A DNA stretch of 64,000 nt from Kitasatospora sp. MAA19 (GCF_029894125.1 NZ_JARXYZ010000005.1:248001-312000); one strand, 5' to 3'. Counted from the stretch's first letter, positions 50,859 through 58,525 are shown. A program made the numbers and translations. The notes: generated by a model from the sequence alone, not told the origin.

Positions 50859-51044
50859 ATGTCCGAACCAACGACCACGCCGCAGCTCCCGAGCAGCCCG
50901 GCGGACTTGGCCGCCGGTACCTCGTCCGGGCCCGCCACGCACAAGAGCCTGCTGGAACAGATGCAGGAACTGCTCGCCTCGGTGACCGCGGATCTCGCCG
51001 AGCTGCAGTCCTCCGGCGCTCGGGACGCCGACCCGGCCGCCTAA
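50859..51044 (+). CDS. Small hypothetical protein (61 residues)
   Basis: ATG 50859 follows a GAAGAGG site (50845-50851). The protein is polar and Ser/Thr/Pro-rich at first and then has an amphipathic helix (KSLLEQMQELLASVTADLAELQ, split here as about 32-53) that could form a coiled coil. There is no membrane helix. Its TAA overlaps the stop of the convergent gene by a shared CTAA. Function unknown. Confidence 0.55.
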   Translation: MSEPTTTPQLPSSPADLAAGTSSGPATHKSLLEQMQELLASVTADLAELQSSGARDADPAA

Positions 51045-51664
51045 CCCACCGGCACGGACACCTCCTCCGACGCTCCGGCCGCGCCAGGCACCCGGTAGTC
51101 CGGTGCCCGCCCCCCGTCCGTCGGCCCGCCCTCATCCGGCGGGCCGAGCCGGACCACGAGTAAGGGTGAACCCCGCTCGGCCGGTGCCCCGCCGAGCGCC
51201 ACGCTCTCCTCGCTCTCCGACCTGCTCACCGCCTTCCGCAGCCGCCCGGTCAGGTCCTTGCACTCCGCCACCGCGTCGACGCCGTCGATGCACGTCCAGT
51301 AGAGGCTCTCGGTGTCGGCCCCGCAGGCCAGCACCACCAGCGTCTCCCCGACGTCCCGCAGCAGCCCGTCCAACGCCCCCAAGGTCGGCGCCAGTTCGCC
51401 GAGTCCGGTGAGCCGCCCGGCCCGGCCGCCGCTCAGCACGGCGGCCCTGACGACGGAGCGCTCCAGGCACACCGCCGCGTGCGCCCCGGCCTCGGACAGC
51501 TGCTGCCCCAACCCGGTGAGCTCGTCGTCGTCCAGCTCCGCCAGCCCGGCCCCCACCGCCTCGGTGAGCAGCGCGGCCTGCCGCGCCTCGGCCAGCACGT
51601 CCGGTACGTGTCTGGCCTCGGCCAGGGCGTGCCGGGCCCTCTTGATCAGTCGCAGCGCCTCCAT
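51041..51664 (-). CDS. DUF6099-like hypothetical protein
   Basis: A 207-residue protein starting at ATG 51662-51664 with an AAAGGAG box. The N-terminal MEALRLIKRARHALAEAR and the helical repeats that follow resemble the streptomycete family I know as DUF6099. It is mostly helical and contains three to four cysteines, with a disordered Pro/Gly-rich C-terminal 45 residues. There is no signal or membrane segment. Function unknown; the family name should be checked. Confidence 0.65.
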   Translation of the reverse strand: MEALRLIKRARHALAEARHVPDVLAEARQAALLTEAVGAGLAELDDDELTGLGQQLSEAGAHAAVCLERSVVRAAVLSGGRAGRLTGLGELAPTLGALDGLLRDVGETLVVLACGADTESLYWTCIDGVDAVAECKDLTGRLRKAVSRSESEESVALGGAPAERGSPLLVVRLGPPDEGGPTDGGRAPDYRVPGAAGASEEVSVPVG

Positions 51665-51820
51665 GGCCGCCACTCCTTTCGCTCGCTGTCGCCGTGGGAC
51701 CGCGGCCGCCAAAGGGGCGGCCACGTGGTCACGGCGAAAGCGTGCGGCGAAGTCGGCAGGCCCGCATCCACCTATTCCGAAGCTGTGGAAAAGTCCGGGG
51801 CTGTGGACAAATCCCGTCCT

Positions 51821-52258
51821 TCACACGGATTGGTCGCCCACGTCCCGGTTGACGTCCGGCCCGCCCTCGCCGTCTCCGCCGCCGGCCGCCGACCCGTCCG
51901 GCACCGGGAAGCGGAGCTCGTTCCGCTCGATCTTGGCCGCGAGGGCCTCCAGCGGATCCACCCCGACGACCGTGCAGAACTGCACCAGGTACGCGAGGAC
52001 GTCCGCGACCTCGTCCCGCACCCGGTGGGCGCGCTCCGGCTCGGACATCACCGCGGCCGCCTGCTCGGGCGTCAGCCACTGGAAGATCTCCAGCAGTTCG
52101 CCGGACTCCACGCTCAGCGCGGCCGCCAGGTTCTTCGGCGTGTGGAAGGGCTCCCACCGCCGGGCCGCCGCGAAGTCCACCAGCCGCTGCCGCAGGCCCT
52201 CCAGGGTCGGCCCGGTGGGCCCGGCCGGTTCCCCCGGCCTCGTCACTCGTTCGCTCAC
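51821..52258 (-). CDS. MazG-like nucleotide pyrophosphohydrolase
   Basis: A 145-residue all-alpha NTP pyrophosphatase of the dCTPase/RS21-C6 type. The metal-binding pattern ExxE...ExxD is complete: Glu51, Glu54 and Glu57 in ESGELLEIFQW, and Glu83 and Asp86 in RDEVADVLAYL. It would hydrolyse a nucleoside triphosphate to the monophosphate and pyrophosphate. The GTG start (52256-52258) overlaps the stop of the upstream ATPase gene as GTGA, so the two are made together. Confidence 0.85.
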   Translation of the reverse strand: MSERVTRPGEPAGPTGPTLEGLRQRLVDFAAARRWEPFHTPKNLAAALSVESGELLEIFQWLTPEQAAAVMSEPERAHRVRDEVADVLAYLVQFCTVVGVDPLEALAAKIERNELRFPVPDGSAAGGGDGEGGPDVNRDVGDQSV

Positions 52259-53613
52259 TCGTCCAGGTCTACCTCATCCGCCTCCGGGGCGGCCCCGTCC
52301 CCGCGCCCGCACTGGGCCGGCACCCGGGCCGTCTCGGGCCGCAGCACGGTGTGCCCCGAGTCCGGGTCGCGCCGGCACTCGACCAGCACGGCCGCGCCCG
52401 ACCGCGGGTCGGCCGCGCCCAGCGCCTCCCGCGCCGCGGCCGGCTCCTGCAGGGCGGCGAGGACGCGCAGTTGGTTGCGCCCGGACATGTCCTGCGCCAG
52501 CCGCAGCAGTGCGGCGGTCTGCTCGTCGGAGAGCCCGGCGCCGAGGTCCTCGGCGAGCACGGTGAGCTGCCGGTGCGCCCACGGCACCTCGGCGGCCACG
52601 TCGAGGTCGAGCACCCCGGCCCCGGTGAGCAGCACCGCGGCGAACGCGAGGTGGCGCAGCATGCCGTCGGAGGCCTGGTCGGCTCCGGTGCGCCCGAGGA
52701 CGCCCTCGTCGAAGACGGCGAGGACGCGCTCGTCGGGCCCGCTGCCGCGGTGGGCGAGCGAGAGCCCGAGCAGCGGGTGCGGCGCGGCGGCCTGGACGGC
52801 GCGCAGGAGCTGCCCGTAGCGGCGCGGGCATTCGTTGGCGAGCCTGGCGATGACGGCGGAGATGTTGGCGGCGTTGCTGCGTAGCCGGGCCTGCGGGTCG
52901 GGCCGGGCCCAGCCGCGCATGAGGGCGGGGACGGGGTGGACGGGGAAGACCTCGCGCAGTGCGGTGAGCAGGTCCTCGGCGGCGGCGAGGACCTGGCGTT
53001 CGCCCGGGGAGGAGCCGGCCACCCGCAGCGGCAGTTGCGCGGTGATCATGGTGCCGCTGGGGAAGGGTGCCCGGATGTCGCCCTGGCGGGTGTCGTTGTG
53101 CCAGCAGACGTTGACACGCCGCTTGCGGACGTTCTGCTCACCGGTGTCGACGAGGGTGCGGCCGTCGAGGGTGAGCGATTCGCGGGCGATCCGGACCGGG
53201 CCGTCGGTGCGGACGACGACGTCGAGCCGGATGCGGCCGTGCGGGGAGCGGACGGTGCAGCCGAGGATGACGGCGTCGCGCCCGTGCGGGACGCACCCGT
53301 CCAGGCCGCCGCGGACGGGCCGGGCGAGGGGGCCGGTGCGGTCGGGCAGCCCGTCGAGGGAGTCGGCGATCTCCTCCCCGAGGGCGAGCCGGGACAGCAC
53401 GGCGAGCGCGTCGAGGGCATTGGACTTGCCGACGCCGGCGGGCCCGTGCAGGACGGTGAGGGGCGCGAGCGGCAGGACCGCGCGCCGATAGGACTTGAAC
53501 GAGGTGAGCCGGAGCTCCTCGACGGTGGGACGTGTTACGGATGACCGATCGGGCCCCGGGGCGCTCGGTCGGGGGTGGGCCGGCGCGGCGGGCCGGGTGG
53601 CGTCGCGGTTCAC
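52255..53613 (-). CDS. RecF/SMC-like AAA ATPase
   Basis: A 452-residue protein of the AAA_15/AAA_21 (ABC-ATPase-like) class. Walker A is HGPAGVGKSN (56-65, Lys63), the signature-like ASDGMLRHLAFAAVLL lies near 315-330 and Walker B is probably QLTVLAEDLGAGL. There is no TOPRIM or nuclease domain. The start GTG 53611-53613 is the most likely; an ATG 57 bp upstream gives codons of atypical bias. It overlaps the MazG-like gene. The role is unknown; genome maintenance or defence are guesses. Confidence 0.8.
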   Translation of the reverse strand: MNRDATRPAAPAHPRPSAPGPDRSSVTRPTVEELRLTSFKSYRRAVLPLAPLTVLHGPAGVGKSNALDALAVLSRLALGEEIADSLDGLPDRTGPLARPVRGGLDGCVPHGRDAVILGCTVRSPHGRIRLDVVVRTDGPVRIARESLTLDGRTLVDTGEQNVRKRRVNVCWHNDTRQGDIRAPFPSGTMITAQLPLRVAGSSPGERQVLAAAEDLLTALREVFPVHPVPALMRGWARPDPQARLRSNAANISAVIARLANECPRRYGQLLRAVQAAAPHPLLGLSLAHRGSGPDERVLAVFDEGVLGRTGADQASDGMLRHLAFAAVLLTGAGVLDLDVAAEVPWAHRQLTVLAEDLGAGLSDEQTAALLRLAQDMSGRNQLRVLAALQEPAAAREALGAADPRSGAAVLVECRRDPDSGHTVLRPETARVPAQCGRGDGAAPEADEVDLDE

Positions 53614-53741
53614 CCGTCGGACGTTAGCCGCAGGCCGGGCGGCAGAAACGTGCCTGCTCGGCAGATTCATCCCAACGTGGCGGCCGTTCCCGACCGGGCA
53701 CCCCGCAGCCCCGCCGTCCTGCCGACCCGTGGCCCCGCCGT

Positions 53742-54572
53742 TCAGCGCCGGTAGGCAGCCACCGTCACGGAGGCGGTCACCTCGACCGGATCCGGCAGGT
53801 CGGCGAGCGCGGCGGCCAGGCGGTCCGGGTCGGTGTGCCAGGCGCTGGGGCCCATGCCGACGACGGTGCGCACGTCCTCCGGGCCGAGCCGCAGGGTGAA
53901 CTCGACCTGCCGCTGCCGGGCAGGGGTCAGGTACGGGCCGAGCTTCTCGTCGATCCGCCGCTGCTTCTCCTCGTCGACCGACAACAGACCCAGCGCGTCG
54001 ACGAGTTCGCGCAGATGGCGAGCGGTGGGCGAGACCAGCAGCAGGGTGGCGCCGGGGCGCAGCACGCGGCGGATCTCGGGCCCGTTGCGCGGGGCGAAGA
54101 CGTTGAGCATCAGCCCGGCGGAGGCGTCGCGCAGCGGCAGCGGCCGCCAGGCGTCGCAGACGACGGCGCCGATCCGGGGGTGGGCCTTGGCGGCGCGGCG
54201 CAGCGCGTACTTGGAGATGTCGAGCGCGGCGCCGACGCGGCCGGGCAGGGCGTCGAGGACGTGGGCCAGGTAGTGGCCGGTGCCGGCGCCGAGGTCGGCG
54301 ACGAGGCCTTCCGGGTCGGCGGCCGCGGCGGCCTCGGCGAGGGCGTCGACGATGGGCCGGTAGTGGCCGGCGGCGAGGAAGTCGGCGCGGGCGGCGACCA
54401 TCTCGGCGGTGTCGCCGGTGCCGGTGTGGGCGTCGCCGGCGAGGAGGCTGACGTAGCCCTGCTTGGCGAGGTCGAAGCTGTGGCCGGCGGGGCAGCGCAG
54501 GGCGCGCTCGTGCCGGGTGAGGTCCTGCGCGCAGAGGGGGCAGGCCAGGTAGTGCTCGATGTCCTGCAGCAA
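53742..54572 (-). CDS. RlmA-type 23S rRNA (guanine-N1)-methyltransferase
   Basis: A 276-residue class I methyltransferase. The N-terminal zinc finger uses Cys11, Cys14, Cys27 and His31 (ACPLC ... CPAGHSFD), followed by the SAM loop VADLGAGTGHY. This is the RlmA(I)/RlmA(II) family, which methylates G745 or G748 in helix 35. Gram-positive members include TlrB, which gives resistance to mycinosylated macrolides. The best start is TTG 54570-54572, since no ATG or GTG with a ribosome site is in frame. Resistance is an inference. Confidence 0.82.
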   Translation of the reverse strand: MLQDIEHYLACPLCAQDLTRHERALRCPAGHSFDLAKQGYVSLLAGDAHTGTGDTAEMVAARADFLAAGHYRPIVDALAEAAAAADPEGLVADLGAGTGHYLAHVLDALPGRVGAALDISKYALRRAAKAHPRIGAVVCDAWRPLPLRDASAGLMLNVFAPRNGPEIRRVLRPGATLLLVSPTARHLRELVDALGLLSVDEEKQRRIDEKLGPYLTPARQRQVEFTLRLGPEDVRTVVGMGPSAWHTDPDRLAAALADLPDPVEVTASVTVAAYRR

Positions 54573-54700
54573 CGTTCCGTCTTCTCTCGCCGTTCGGCCC
54601 GGGCGCCCAGGGGTCTCGCCGGTCCCCGGACGCCCCGGGGTCTCGCTGGCCCGGTGGCCCTGAGCAGCCAGCCTAACGACCCCGCCGGGCGCGACGGCCC

Positions 54701-54730
54701 GCCCGACCTGCCGGCCCGGCGAGGTCGGGC
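54701..54730 (-). terminator. Terminator of the ATP-grasp operon
   Basis: GCCCGACCT (54701-54709) pairs with AGGTCGGGC (54722-54730); inner bases add CCGG pairing. It lies 10 bp after the second ATP-grasp stop. Confidence 0.65.
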
Positions 54731-54739
54731 GCACCCGGC

Positions 54740-55534
54740 CTACCGACCCCGCTCCGCCGATACGCGACCGCGCTCCGCCGCGACGCGCAGGGCGAGGGCG
54801 GCGAGCGCCTCGGGCGCGCCGGGCCGGCCGCGGACCCCGGGGAAGGCGTTGACATCGACGATGACGGGTTCGGTGGGCCCGTCGAGCAGGTCGACGCCGT
54901 AGACGTCGAGCCCGAACACCTCGCCGACGCGCAGGGCAAGGGCGGCCCGCTCGGCGGGCGGCTCCCAATCCTGTGTCCCCAATTCCCGTGAATCAGAGGT
55001 GAGTTCGGACCGGCGCCGGGCAGCGAACACCTGCCGGTCGATCACCCACAGCTTCTGGTCCCAGCCGGTCCCCCGGACGAACGGCTGGGTGACGACGGGC
55101 TCGTCAGGCCAGTGCGCGGCGAGTTCGCGCAGCCGAGCGGGGCCGTCGACCCGCGCGACCAGGTCGTGGCGCCGACTGTGCCGACTCTTGACGACGAACG
55201 GGTAAGCAGGATCGGCGAGTTCGGCGAGCCGACCGGCGTCGACGGTCGCCGCGAAGGGCAGCCCGGCGGCGTCCGCGAGCTCGGCCATCCGCACCCGGTC
55301 CTGACAGAGCTCGGTCGCTGCGGCGGAGTTGACGACGGGCGCACCGCTCCGCTCCAACTCCCTTGCCAGCACAAGCGCTTGGCGGGTACGCGCCTTGAGT
55401 AGATAGACGTCGGCCGACCCGCCCGCCGACCCGGTGGGGTCGACCGTCACCACCTCGTGCCGACGCGCCAGCAGCGCGGCGGTCGCCGCGAGCACCGGGT
55501 GGTCGGGGCTGGCGGTGATCAGCCCGATCCTCAT
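54740..55534 (-). CDS. ATP-grasp enzyme B (RimK/ITPK-like fold)
   Basis: A 264-residue ATP-grasp protein. It starts MRIGLITASPD, close to the opening of many peptide-modifying ATP-grasp ligases. Lys116 (FVVKSRH) and the metal-binding Asp226-Val-Asn228 in VIVDVNAFPG fit the ATP site. The product would be an acyl-phosphate used to form an amide or ester, or, if it is ITPK-like, a phosphorylated small molecule. ATG 55532-55534 overlaps the stop of the upstream ATP-grasp gene as ATGA. It is shorter than its neighbour and has no tail. Confidence 0.82.
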   Translation of the reverse strand: MRIGLITASPDHPVLAATAALLARRHEVVTVDPTGSAGGSADVYLLKARTRQALVLARELERSGAPVVNSAAATELCQDRVRMAELADAAGLPFAATVDAGRLAELADPAYPFVVKSRHSRRHDLVARVDGPARLRELAAHWPDEPVVTQPFVRGTGWDQKLWVIDRQVFAARRRSELTSDSRELGTQDWEPPAERAALALRVGEVFGLDVYGVDLLDGPTEPVIVDVNAFPGVRGRPGAPEALAALALRVAAERGRVSAERGR

Positions 55535-56514
55535 ATCGCCCCACCGAACTCCGAGCCGCCGAACTCGGACCGACCGTACTCTGACCGGCTGAACTCCGAC
55601 CGGCCGAACTCGGATCCACCGAACTCCCCGCCACCGAAGCCCAGTTGCCCGTACCCGGCGCCGCCCGCCGGCACCAGCGCGGGGGCGGGAGCCGAGACGG
55701 CCGTCCCGCTGCGCGCGAGCCGCAGCACCGCCCGGGAGACCCTGGCGACGGCGTCCGGCACCTGGCGGAAGCTCGGGAAGTCGTTGACGTCGACGACCAC
55801 CGGCCCGTCCGGCCCGAGCAGCACGTCGACGCCGTACAGGTCGAGCCCGAACACCTCGCCGACCTGCGCCGCGATCCGCGCGACGTCCCCGGGCAGCGGC
55901 ACCTGCCGCTCGCGGACGCCCTGCCCGGGGTGGAGCGGGGAGGAACGTTCCGTCGCGAAGAGCTCGCCGTCGACGCAGTACACCTTGAGGTCGGTGCCGG
56001 AGTTGGGCACGTAGGGCTGGGCGATCAGCAGCCCCTCGTCGGCGAGTTCGGAGCCGAGGTCGAGCAGGTGGTCGGGGCTGGGCACGAGCCGGACGGCGCG
56101 CCCGGAGCTGCCGTCGGCGGGCTTGACGACGAGCGGGTACTCGGCGGCCGGTATCTCGGCGAGCCGCTCCCAGCGGGCGGCGGCGTAGGTGACGGGGACG
56201 GGCAGGCCGCGGGTGCGGGCGATGACGGAGGCCAGCGCCTTGTCGCGGACGCCGCGGATGGAGCGGACGTCGTTGACGGTGGTGAGGCCGACGGCGGCGG
56301 CCGCGTCGAGCAGGGTGAGCCCGGGCCCGCCCGAGACGGTCTTGAGCACCCAGGCGTCGTGGCTGCCGGCCCGGACCGCCTCGGAGATCGCCATCAGCGA
56401 GTCCCCCGGGCGCAGCACGTCCACCCGGTGCCCCCACGCGGTGAGCTGGCGCACCACGTCGAGCGGCATGCCGTCGTGCCGGTAGTGCTCCTCCACCAGA
56501 AAGCAGAGCCTCAT
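55531..56514 (-). CDS. ATP-grasp enzyme A with Ser-Glu-Phe repeat tail
   Basis: A 327-residue ATP-grasp protein, paralogous to the next gene. Lys131 (VVKPADGSSGRAV) and Asp242-Val-Asn244 in VVVDVNDFPSF mark the ATP and metal sites. The FPSFRQVP run also recalls inositol-phosphate kinases. After a Pro/Ala linker, residues 294-323 are six pentapeptides of the form GxSEF, and the protein ends GGAI. The globular domain ends near 270, so the tail is an add-on. The start ATG is 56512-56514. It heads a two-gene operon and diverges from a GNAT gene. Confidence 0.82.
   Translation of the reverse strand: MRLCFLVEEHYRHDGMPLDVVRQLTAWGHRVDVLRPGDSLMAISEAVRAGSHDAWVLKTVSGGPGLTLLDAAAAVGLTTVNDVRSIRGVRDKALASVIARTRGLPVPVTYAAARWERLAEIPAAEYPLVVKPADGSSGRAVRLVPSPDHLLDLGSELADEGLLIAQPYVPNSGTDLKVYCVDGELFATERSSPLHPGQGVRERQVPLPGDVARIAAQVGEVFGLDLYGVDVLLGPDGPVVVDVNDFPSFRQVPDAVARVSRAVLRLARSGTAVSAPAPALVPAGGAGYGQLGFGGGEFGGSEFGRSEFSRSEYGRSEFGGSEFGGAI
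55546..55635 (-). repeat. Six 15-bp coding repeats (Ser-Glu-Phe pentapeptides)
   Basis: Read on the minus strand, six units encode GGGEF, GGSEF, GRSEF, SRSEY, GRSEF and GGSEF. Serine is spelt TCC, TCG, TCA, TCC and TCG and glycine GGT/GGC, while Glu is always GAG. Confidence 0.9.
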
Positions 56515-56854
56515 GGGCCTGTCTTCCCCCCTTGCCGAACCGAGTGCGGACGTCCGCCGTCCCCCCTCGGCAGAGCTGTAAAGGCATCAGCATGCCACGC
56601 GGTATACGTACAAGATCGCTGCGAGCCGGTAAGCGTTCGGCAACAATCAGGCGCCCGGACCGTGCCCACGCCCGCGCACCGTCGCTCCCCCGCCACCACG
56701 AGGCGCCCCCGACCGGCACACGGCAGTACGAGGCACGAGCCACGAGGCACCACCAGCCGGCACGCGGCAGTACGAGGCACGAACCACGAGCGCACCGGCC
56801 CCGGAGCGAACCCCGGGAACAATACGGTGGCGATCCGCCGGGGCCCCTGCTTGG
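56515..56854. other. Divergent control region of ATP-grasp operon and GNAT gene
   Basis: This 340-bp region separates the two divergent units. It holds a pair of 34-bp direct repeats (56713-56746, 56757-56790) and AT-richer patches at 56605-56660 and 56815-56830 that may be promoters. The frames present have poor third-position bias. Confidence 0.55.
56713..56790. repeat. 34-bp direct repeat, two copies
   Basis: Copies at 56713-56746 and 56757-56790 differ at two positions and are offset by 44 bp. Each contains GGCAGTACGAGGCACGA; CACGAG also recurs inside the unit. Confidence 0.85.
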
Positions 56855-57724
56855 ATGCGCGCTGTGACTTCTGCCGATCATGCTCCCGACCACCCCCTGC
56901 TCGACGCGATCGAGCGCTACTACGACGCGGTGCCGCGCAGCGCCGCCCGCGTCGAGGACTTCGGCCCGCTGACCCTGTTCCTCCGCGAGGGCGCGGGCTG
57001 GCCCTACTACGCCCGCCCGACGCTCGACCACGACGGCACCGCCGCCACCGCCGAGGACGTCCTCCGGGTACTGGCCCGCCAGCGGGAGGTGGGCGCGCCG
57101 GAGGCCTTCGAGTGGGTGGCCGAACGGAACCCGGAGCTGCGCGCCGCGGTGGAGGCGGCCGGGCTGGCGGTGCACGAGCACCCGCTGCTGGTGCTGGGCC
57201 CGCAGGACGAGCCGGCCCCCGCGCCCGGGCTGCCGGAGCAGGTACGGGTGGAGGTCCTGGCCGCGGACGCGCCGGAGCTGGCGACGGCGGTCGCCGTTCC
57301 GCACGTGGCATTCGCCGACCCGGGCACCGACGTGGGCGCCGCCGGCGCGGCCGAACTGGCCGAGACCGCAGGCCGGTTGGCGGCGGATGGCACGGTGGAG
57401 CGGATCGCGCAACGGATCGTCGACGGCACCACCGTGCTGGCCGCCGCGCTGGCGGACGGTTCGGCGCTGTGCGCGGGCCAGCACAGCCCGGTGGGCGCGG
57501 TCACCGAGGTGGCCGGGGTCGGAACGCTGCCGACCGCGCGCCGGAGCGGGCTGGGCCTGGCGGTCACGGCGGCCCTGGTCGCACACGCGCGGGCGAACGG
57601 CGTGCGGACGGTGTTCCTGTCCGCCGCCGACGAGGACGTCGCCCGGATCTACCGCCGGGCGGGCTTCCGCCCGTTCGCGACGGCCCTGATCGCCGAGCCC
57701 GCCCCGGACCAGCCCGGCGCCTGA
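56855..57724 (+). CDS. GNAT-family N-acetyltransferase
   Basis: A 289-residue protein with the GNAT domain in its C-terminal half. The acetyl-CoA site is seen in VAGVGTLPTARRSGLGLAV (near 208-226, the R/QxxGxG/A motif as RRSGLG), followed by the typical VFLSAADEDVARIYRRAGF. The N-terminal half is a second, degenerate domain. The start is ATG 56855 or GTG 56864; neither has a clear ribosome site. The target is unknown. It diverges from the ATP-grasp pair, which may give a clue to its role. Confidence 0.85.
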   Translation: MRAVTSADHAPDHPLLDAIERYYDAVPRSAARVEDFGPLTLFLREGAGWPYYARPTLDHDGTAATAEDVLRVLARQREVGAPEAFEWVAERNPELRAAVEAAGLAVHEHPLLVLGPQDEPAPAPGLPEQVRVEVLAADAPELATAVAVPHVAFADPGTDVGAAGAAELAETAGRLAADGTVERIAQRIVDGTTVLAAALADGSALCAGQHSPVGAVTEVAGVGTLPTARRSGLGLAVTAALVAHARANGVRTVFLSAADEDVARIYRRAGFRPFATALIAEPAPDQPGA

Positions 57725-57800
57725 CCAGGCCAGGACCCGTCCGGCGCCCGACCAGCCCCGGCCCGGGGCCCGCACCGGGCCGGGCGGAGCGGACAGGAAC

Positions 57801-57855
57801 GGACGACGAGGACGACCCGCACCGCACGACGGCTCAGTCGTCGTCCTCGTCGTCC
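57801..57855. terminator. Inverted repeat overlapping the end of the Fic-like gene
   Basis: The 16-bp arms 57801-57816 and 57840-57855 are perfectly complementary with a 23-base loop. The right arm encodes the acidic tail of the convergent gene, so the terminator of the GNAT gene uses coding sequence. Confidence 0.6.
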
Positions 57856-58256
57856 GCCCCGCTGACGCCCTCCCCTTCGGCCTCGTCCACCACCCAGGCC
57901 GCCAGCCGCTCGGCCACCCCGGAAACGCCGAGTCGCCCCTCCCGGATGGCCCGGGCGAGGCTGCGCACCTCCCGGGCGGTGGTCGCGACGGTGCAGCCGC
58001 TGGCGACGAGGTAGGCGTAGGCGACGGCGGTCGCGTAGAGCTCGTTGGTCTTCTCCAGGGCCGGCACCCGGATCAGCTGGTGCATCAGGGCGGCGGCGCG
58101 GTCCTGCGGTTCGGGGTAGACGGCGATGTCGAAGATCTCGGCCTGGTGTCGGGCGACGGCCGCGAGCAGCGATCCGTAGTCGATGACCTGCGGGTCACCG
58201 GGCGTGTACTGCTCGGCGGTCATGAGCAGCCACGAGAGGTCGACCTCCAGTTTCAA
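57834..58256 (-). CDS. Fic/Doc-like toxin component with degenerate active site
   Basis: A 140-residue protein with the Doc layout: DYGSLLAAVARHQAEIFDIAVYP, then a helix AAALMHQLIR and the place of the Fic motif. Where Doc has HxFxDGNKR, this protein reads RVPALEKTNELY (63-74), so the catalytic histidine is Pro65 and only Asn71 is kept. The acidic tail (DDEDDD) is unusual. The start ATG overlaps the antitoxin stop as ATGA. Streptomycete genomes carry such pairs labelled as Fic-family toxin components; AMPylation or phosphorylation by this copy is doubtful. Confidence 0.72.
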   Translation of the reverse strand: MKLEVDLSWLLMTAEQYTPGDPQVIDYGSLLAAVARHQAEIFDIAVYPEPQDRAAALMHQLIRVPALEKTNELYATAVAYAYLVASGCTVATTAREVRSLARAIREGRLGVSGVAERLAAWVVDEAEGEGVSGADDEDDD

Positions 58257-58489
58257 CGGCGCACGTCCTGCAGGTCGCCCGGCTCCGCGAACTCGGCCAG
58301 GAAGGCCGTCTCGTACTCCTTCATGAACTGGGCGGCGGCGTCGACGAACGCCCGCCCCGCCTCGCCCATGTCCTGCTGGACCAGGCGCTCGATGTACTGG
58401 TTCATGCTGATCCCCTGCTGCTCCGCCCGTTCCCGGGCCATCTCAGCGGTCGTGGCGTCCACCCGGACGTTCAGCTGCTTCTTACCCAT
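58253..58489 (-). CDS. Ribbon-helix-helix antitoxin
   Basis: A 78-residue protein starting at ATG 58487-58489. The N-terminus KKQLNVRVDATTAEMARERA followed by GISMNQYIERLV is a ribbon-helix-helix DNA-binding domain of the HicB/CopG type, and the C-terminal helix should bind the toxin. There is no ribosome-binding sequence; the predicted promoter lies so close that the message is probably leaderless. It precedes and overlaps the Fic-like gene. Confidence 0.82.
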   Translation of the reverse strand: MGKKQLNVRVDATTAEMARERAEQQGISMNQYIERLVQQDMGEAGRAFVDAAAQFMKEYETAFLAEFAEPGDLQDVRR

Positions 58490-58496
58490 GAACCCC

Positions 58497-58525
58497 AAGC
58501 TAGCGCCGAAGTGCTAGCACAACAA
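58497..58525 (-). promoter_or_regulatory. Antitoxin promoter with autoregulatory palindromes
   Basis: On the minus strand TTGTTG (58520-58525) and TAGCTT (58497-58502) are 17 bp apart, placing the start of transcription at about the ATG (58489). GCTAGC occurs at 58499-58504 and 58513-58518, the latter inside the palindrome GTGCTAGCAC (58511-58520), so an RHH protein could cover the promoter. Confidence 0.6.

Noticed and set aside
56592..56867. Small plus-strand frame as a separate precursor peptide for the ATP-grasp pair
   Set aside because: It has no ribosome site, its third-position bias is poor and its end overlaps the GNAT start; the residues are Arg/His-rich rather than Ser/Glu-rich.
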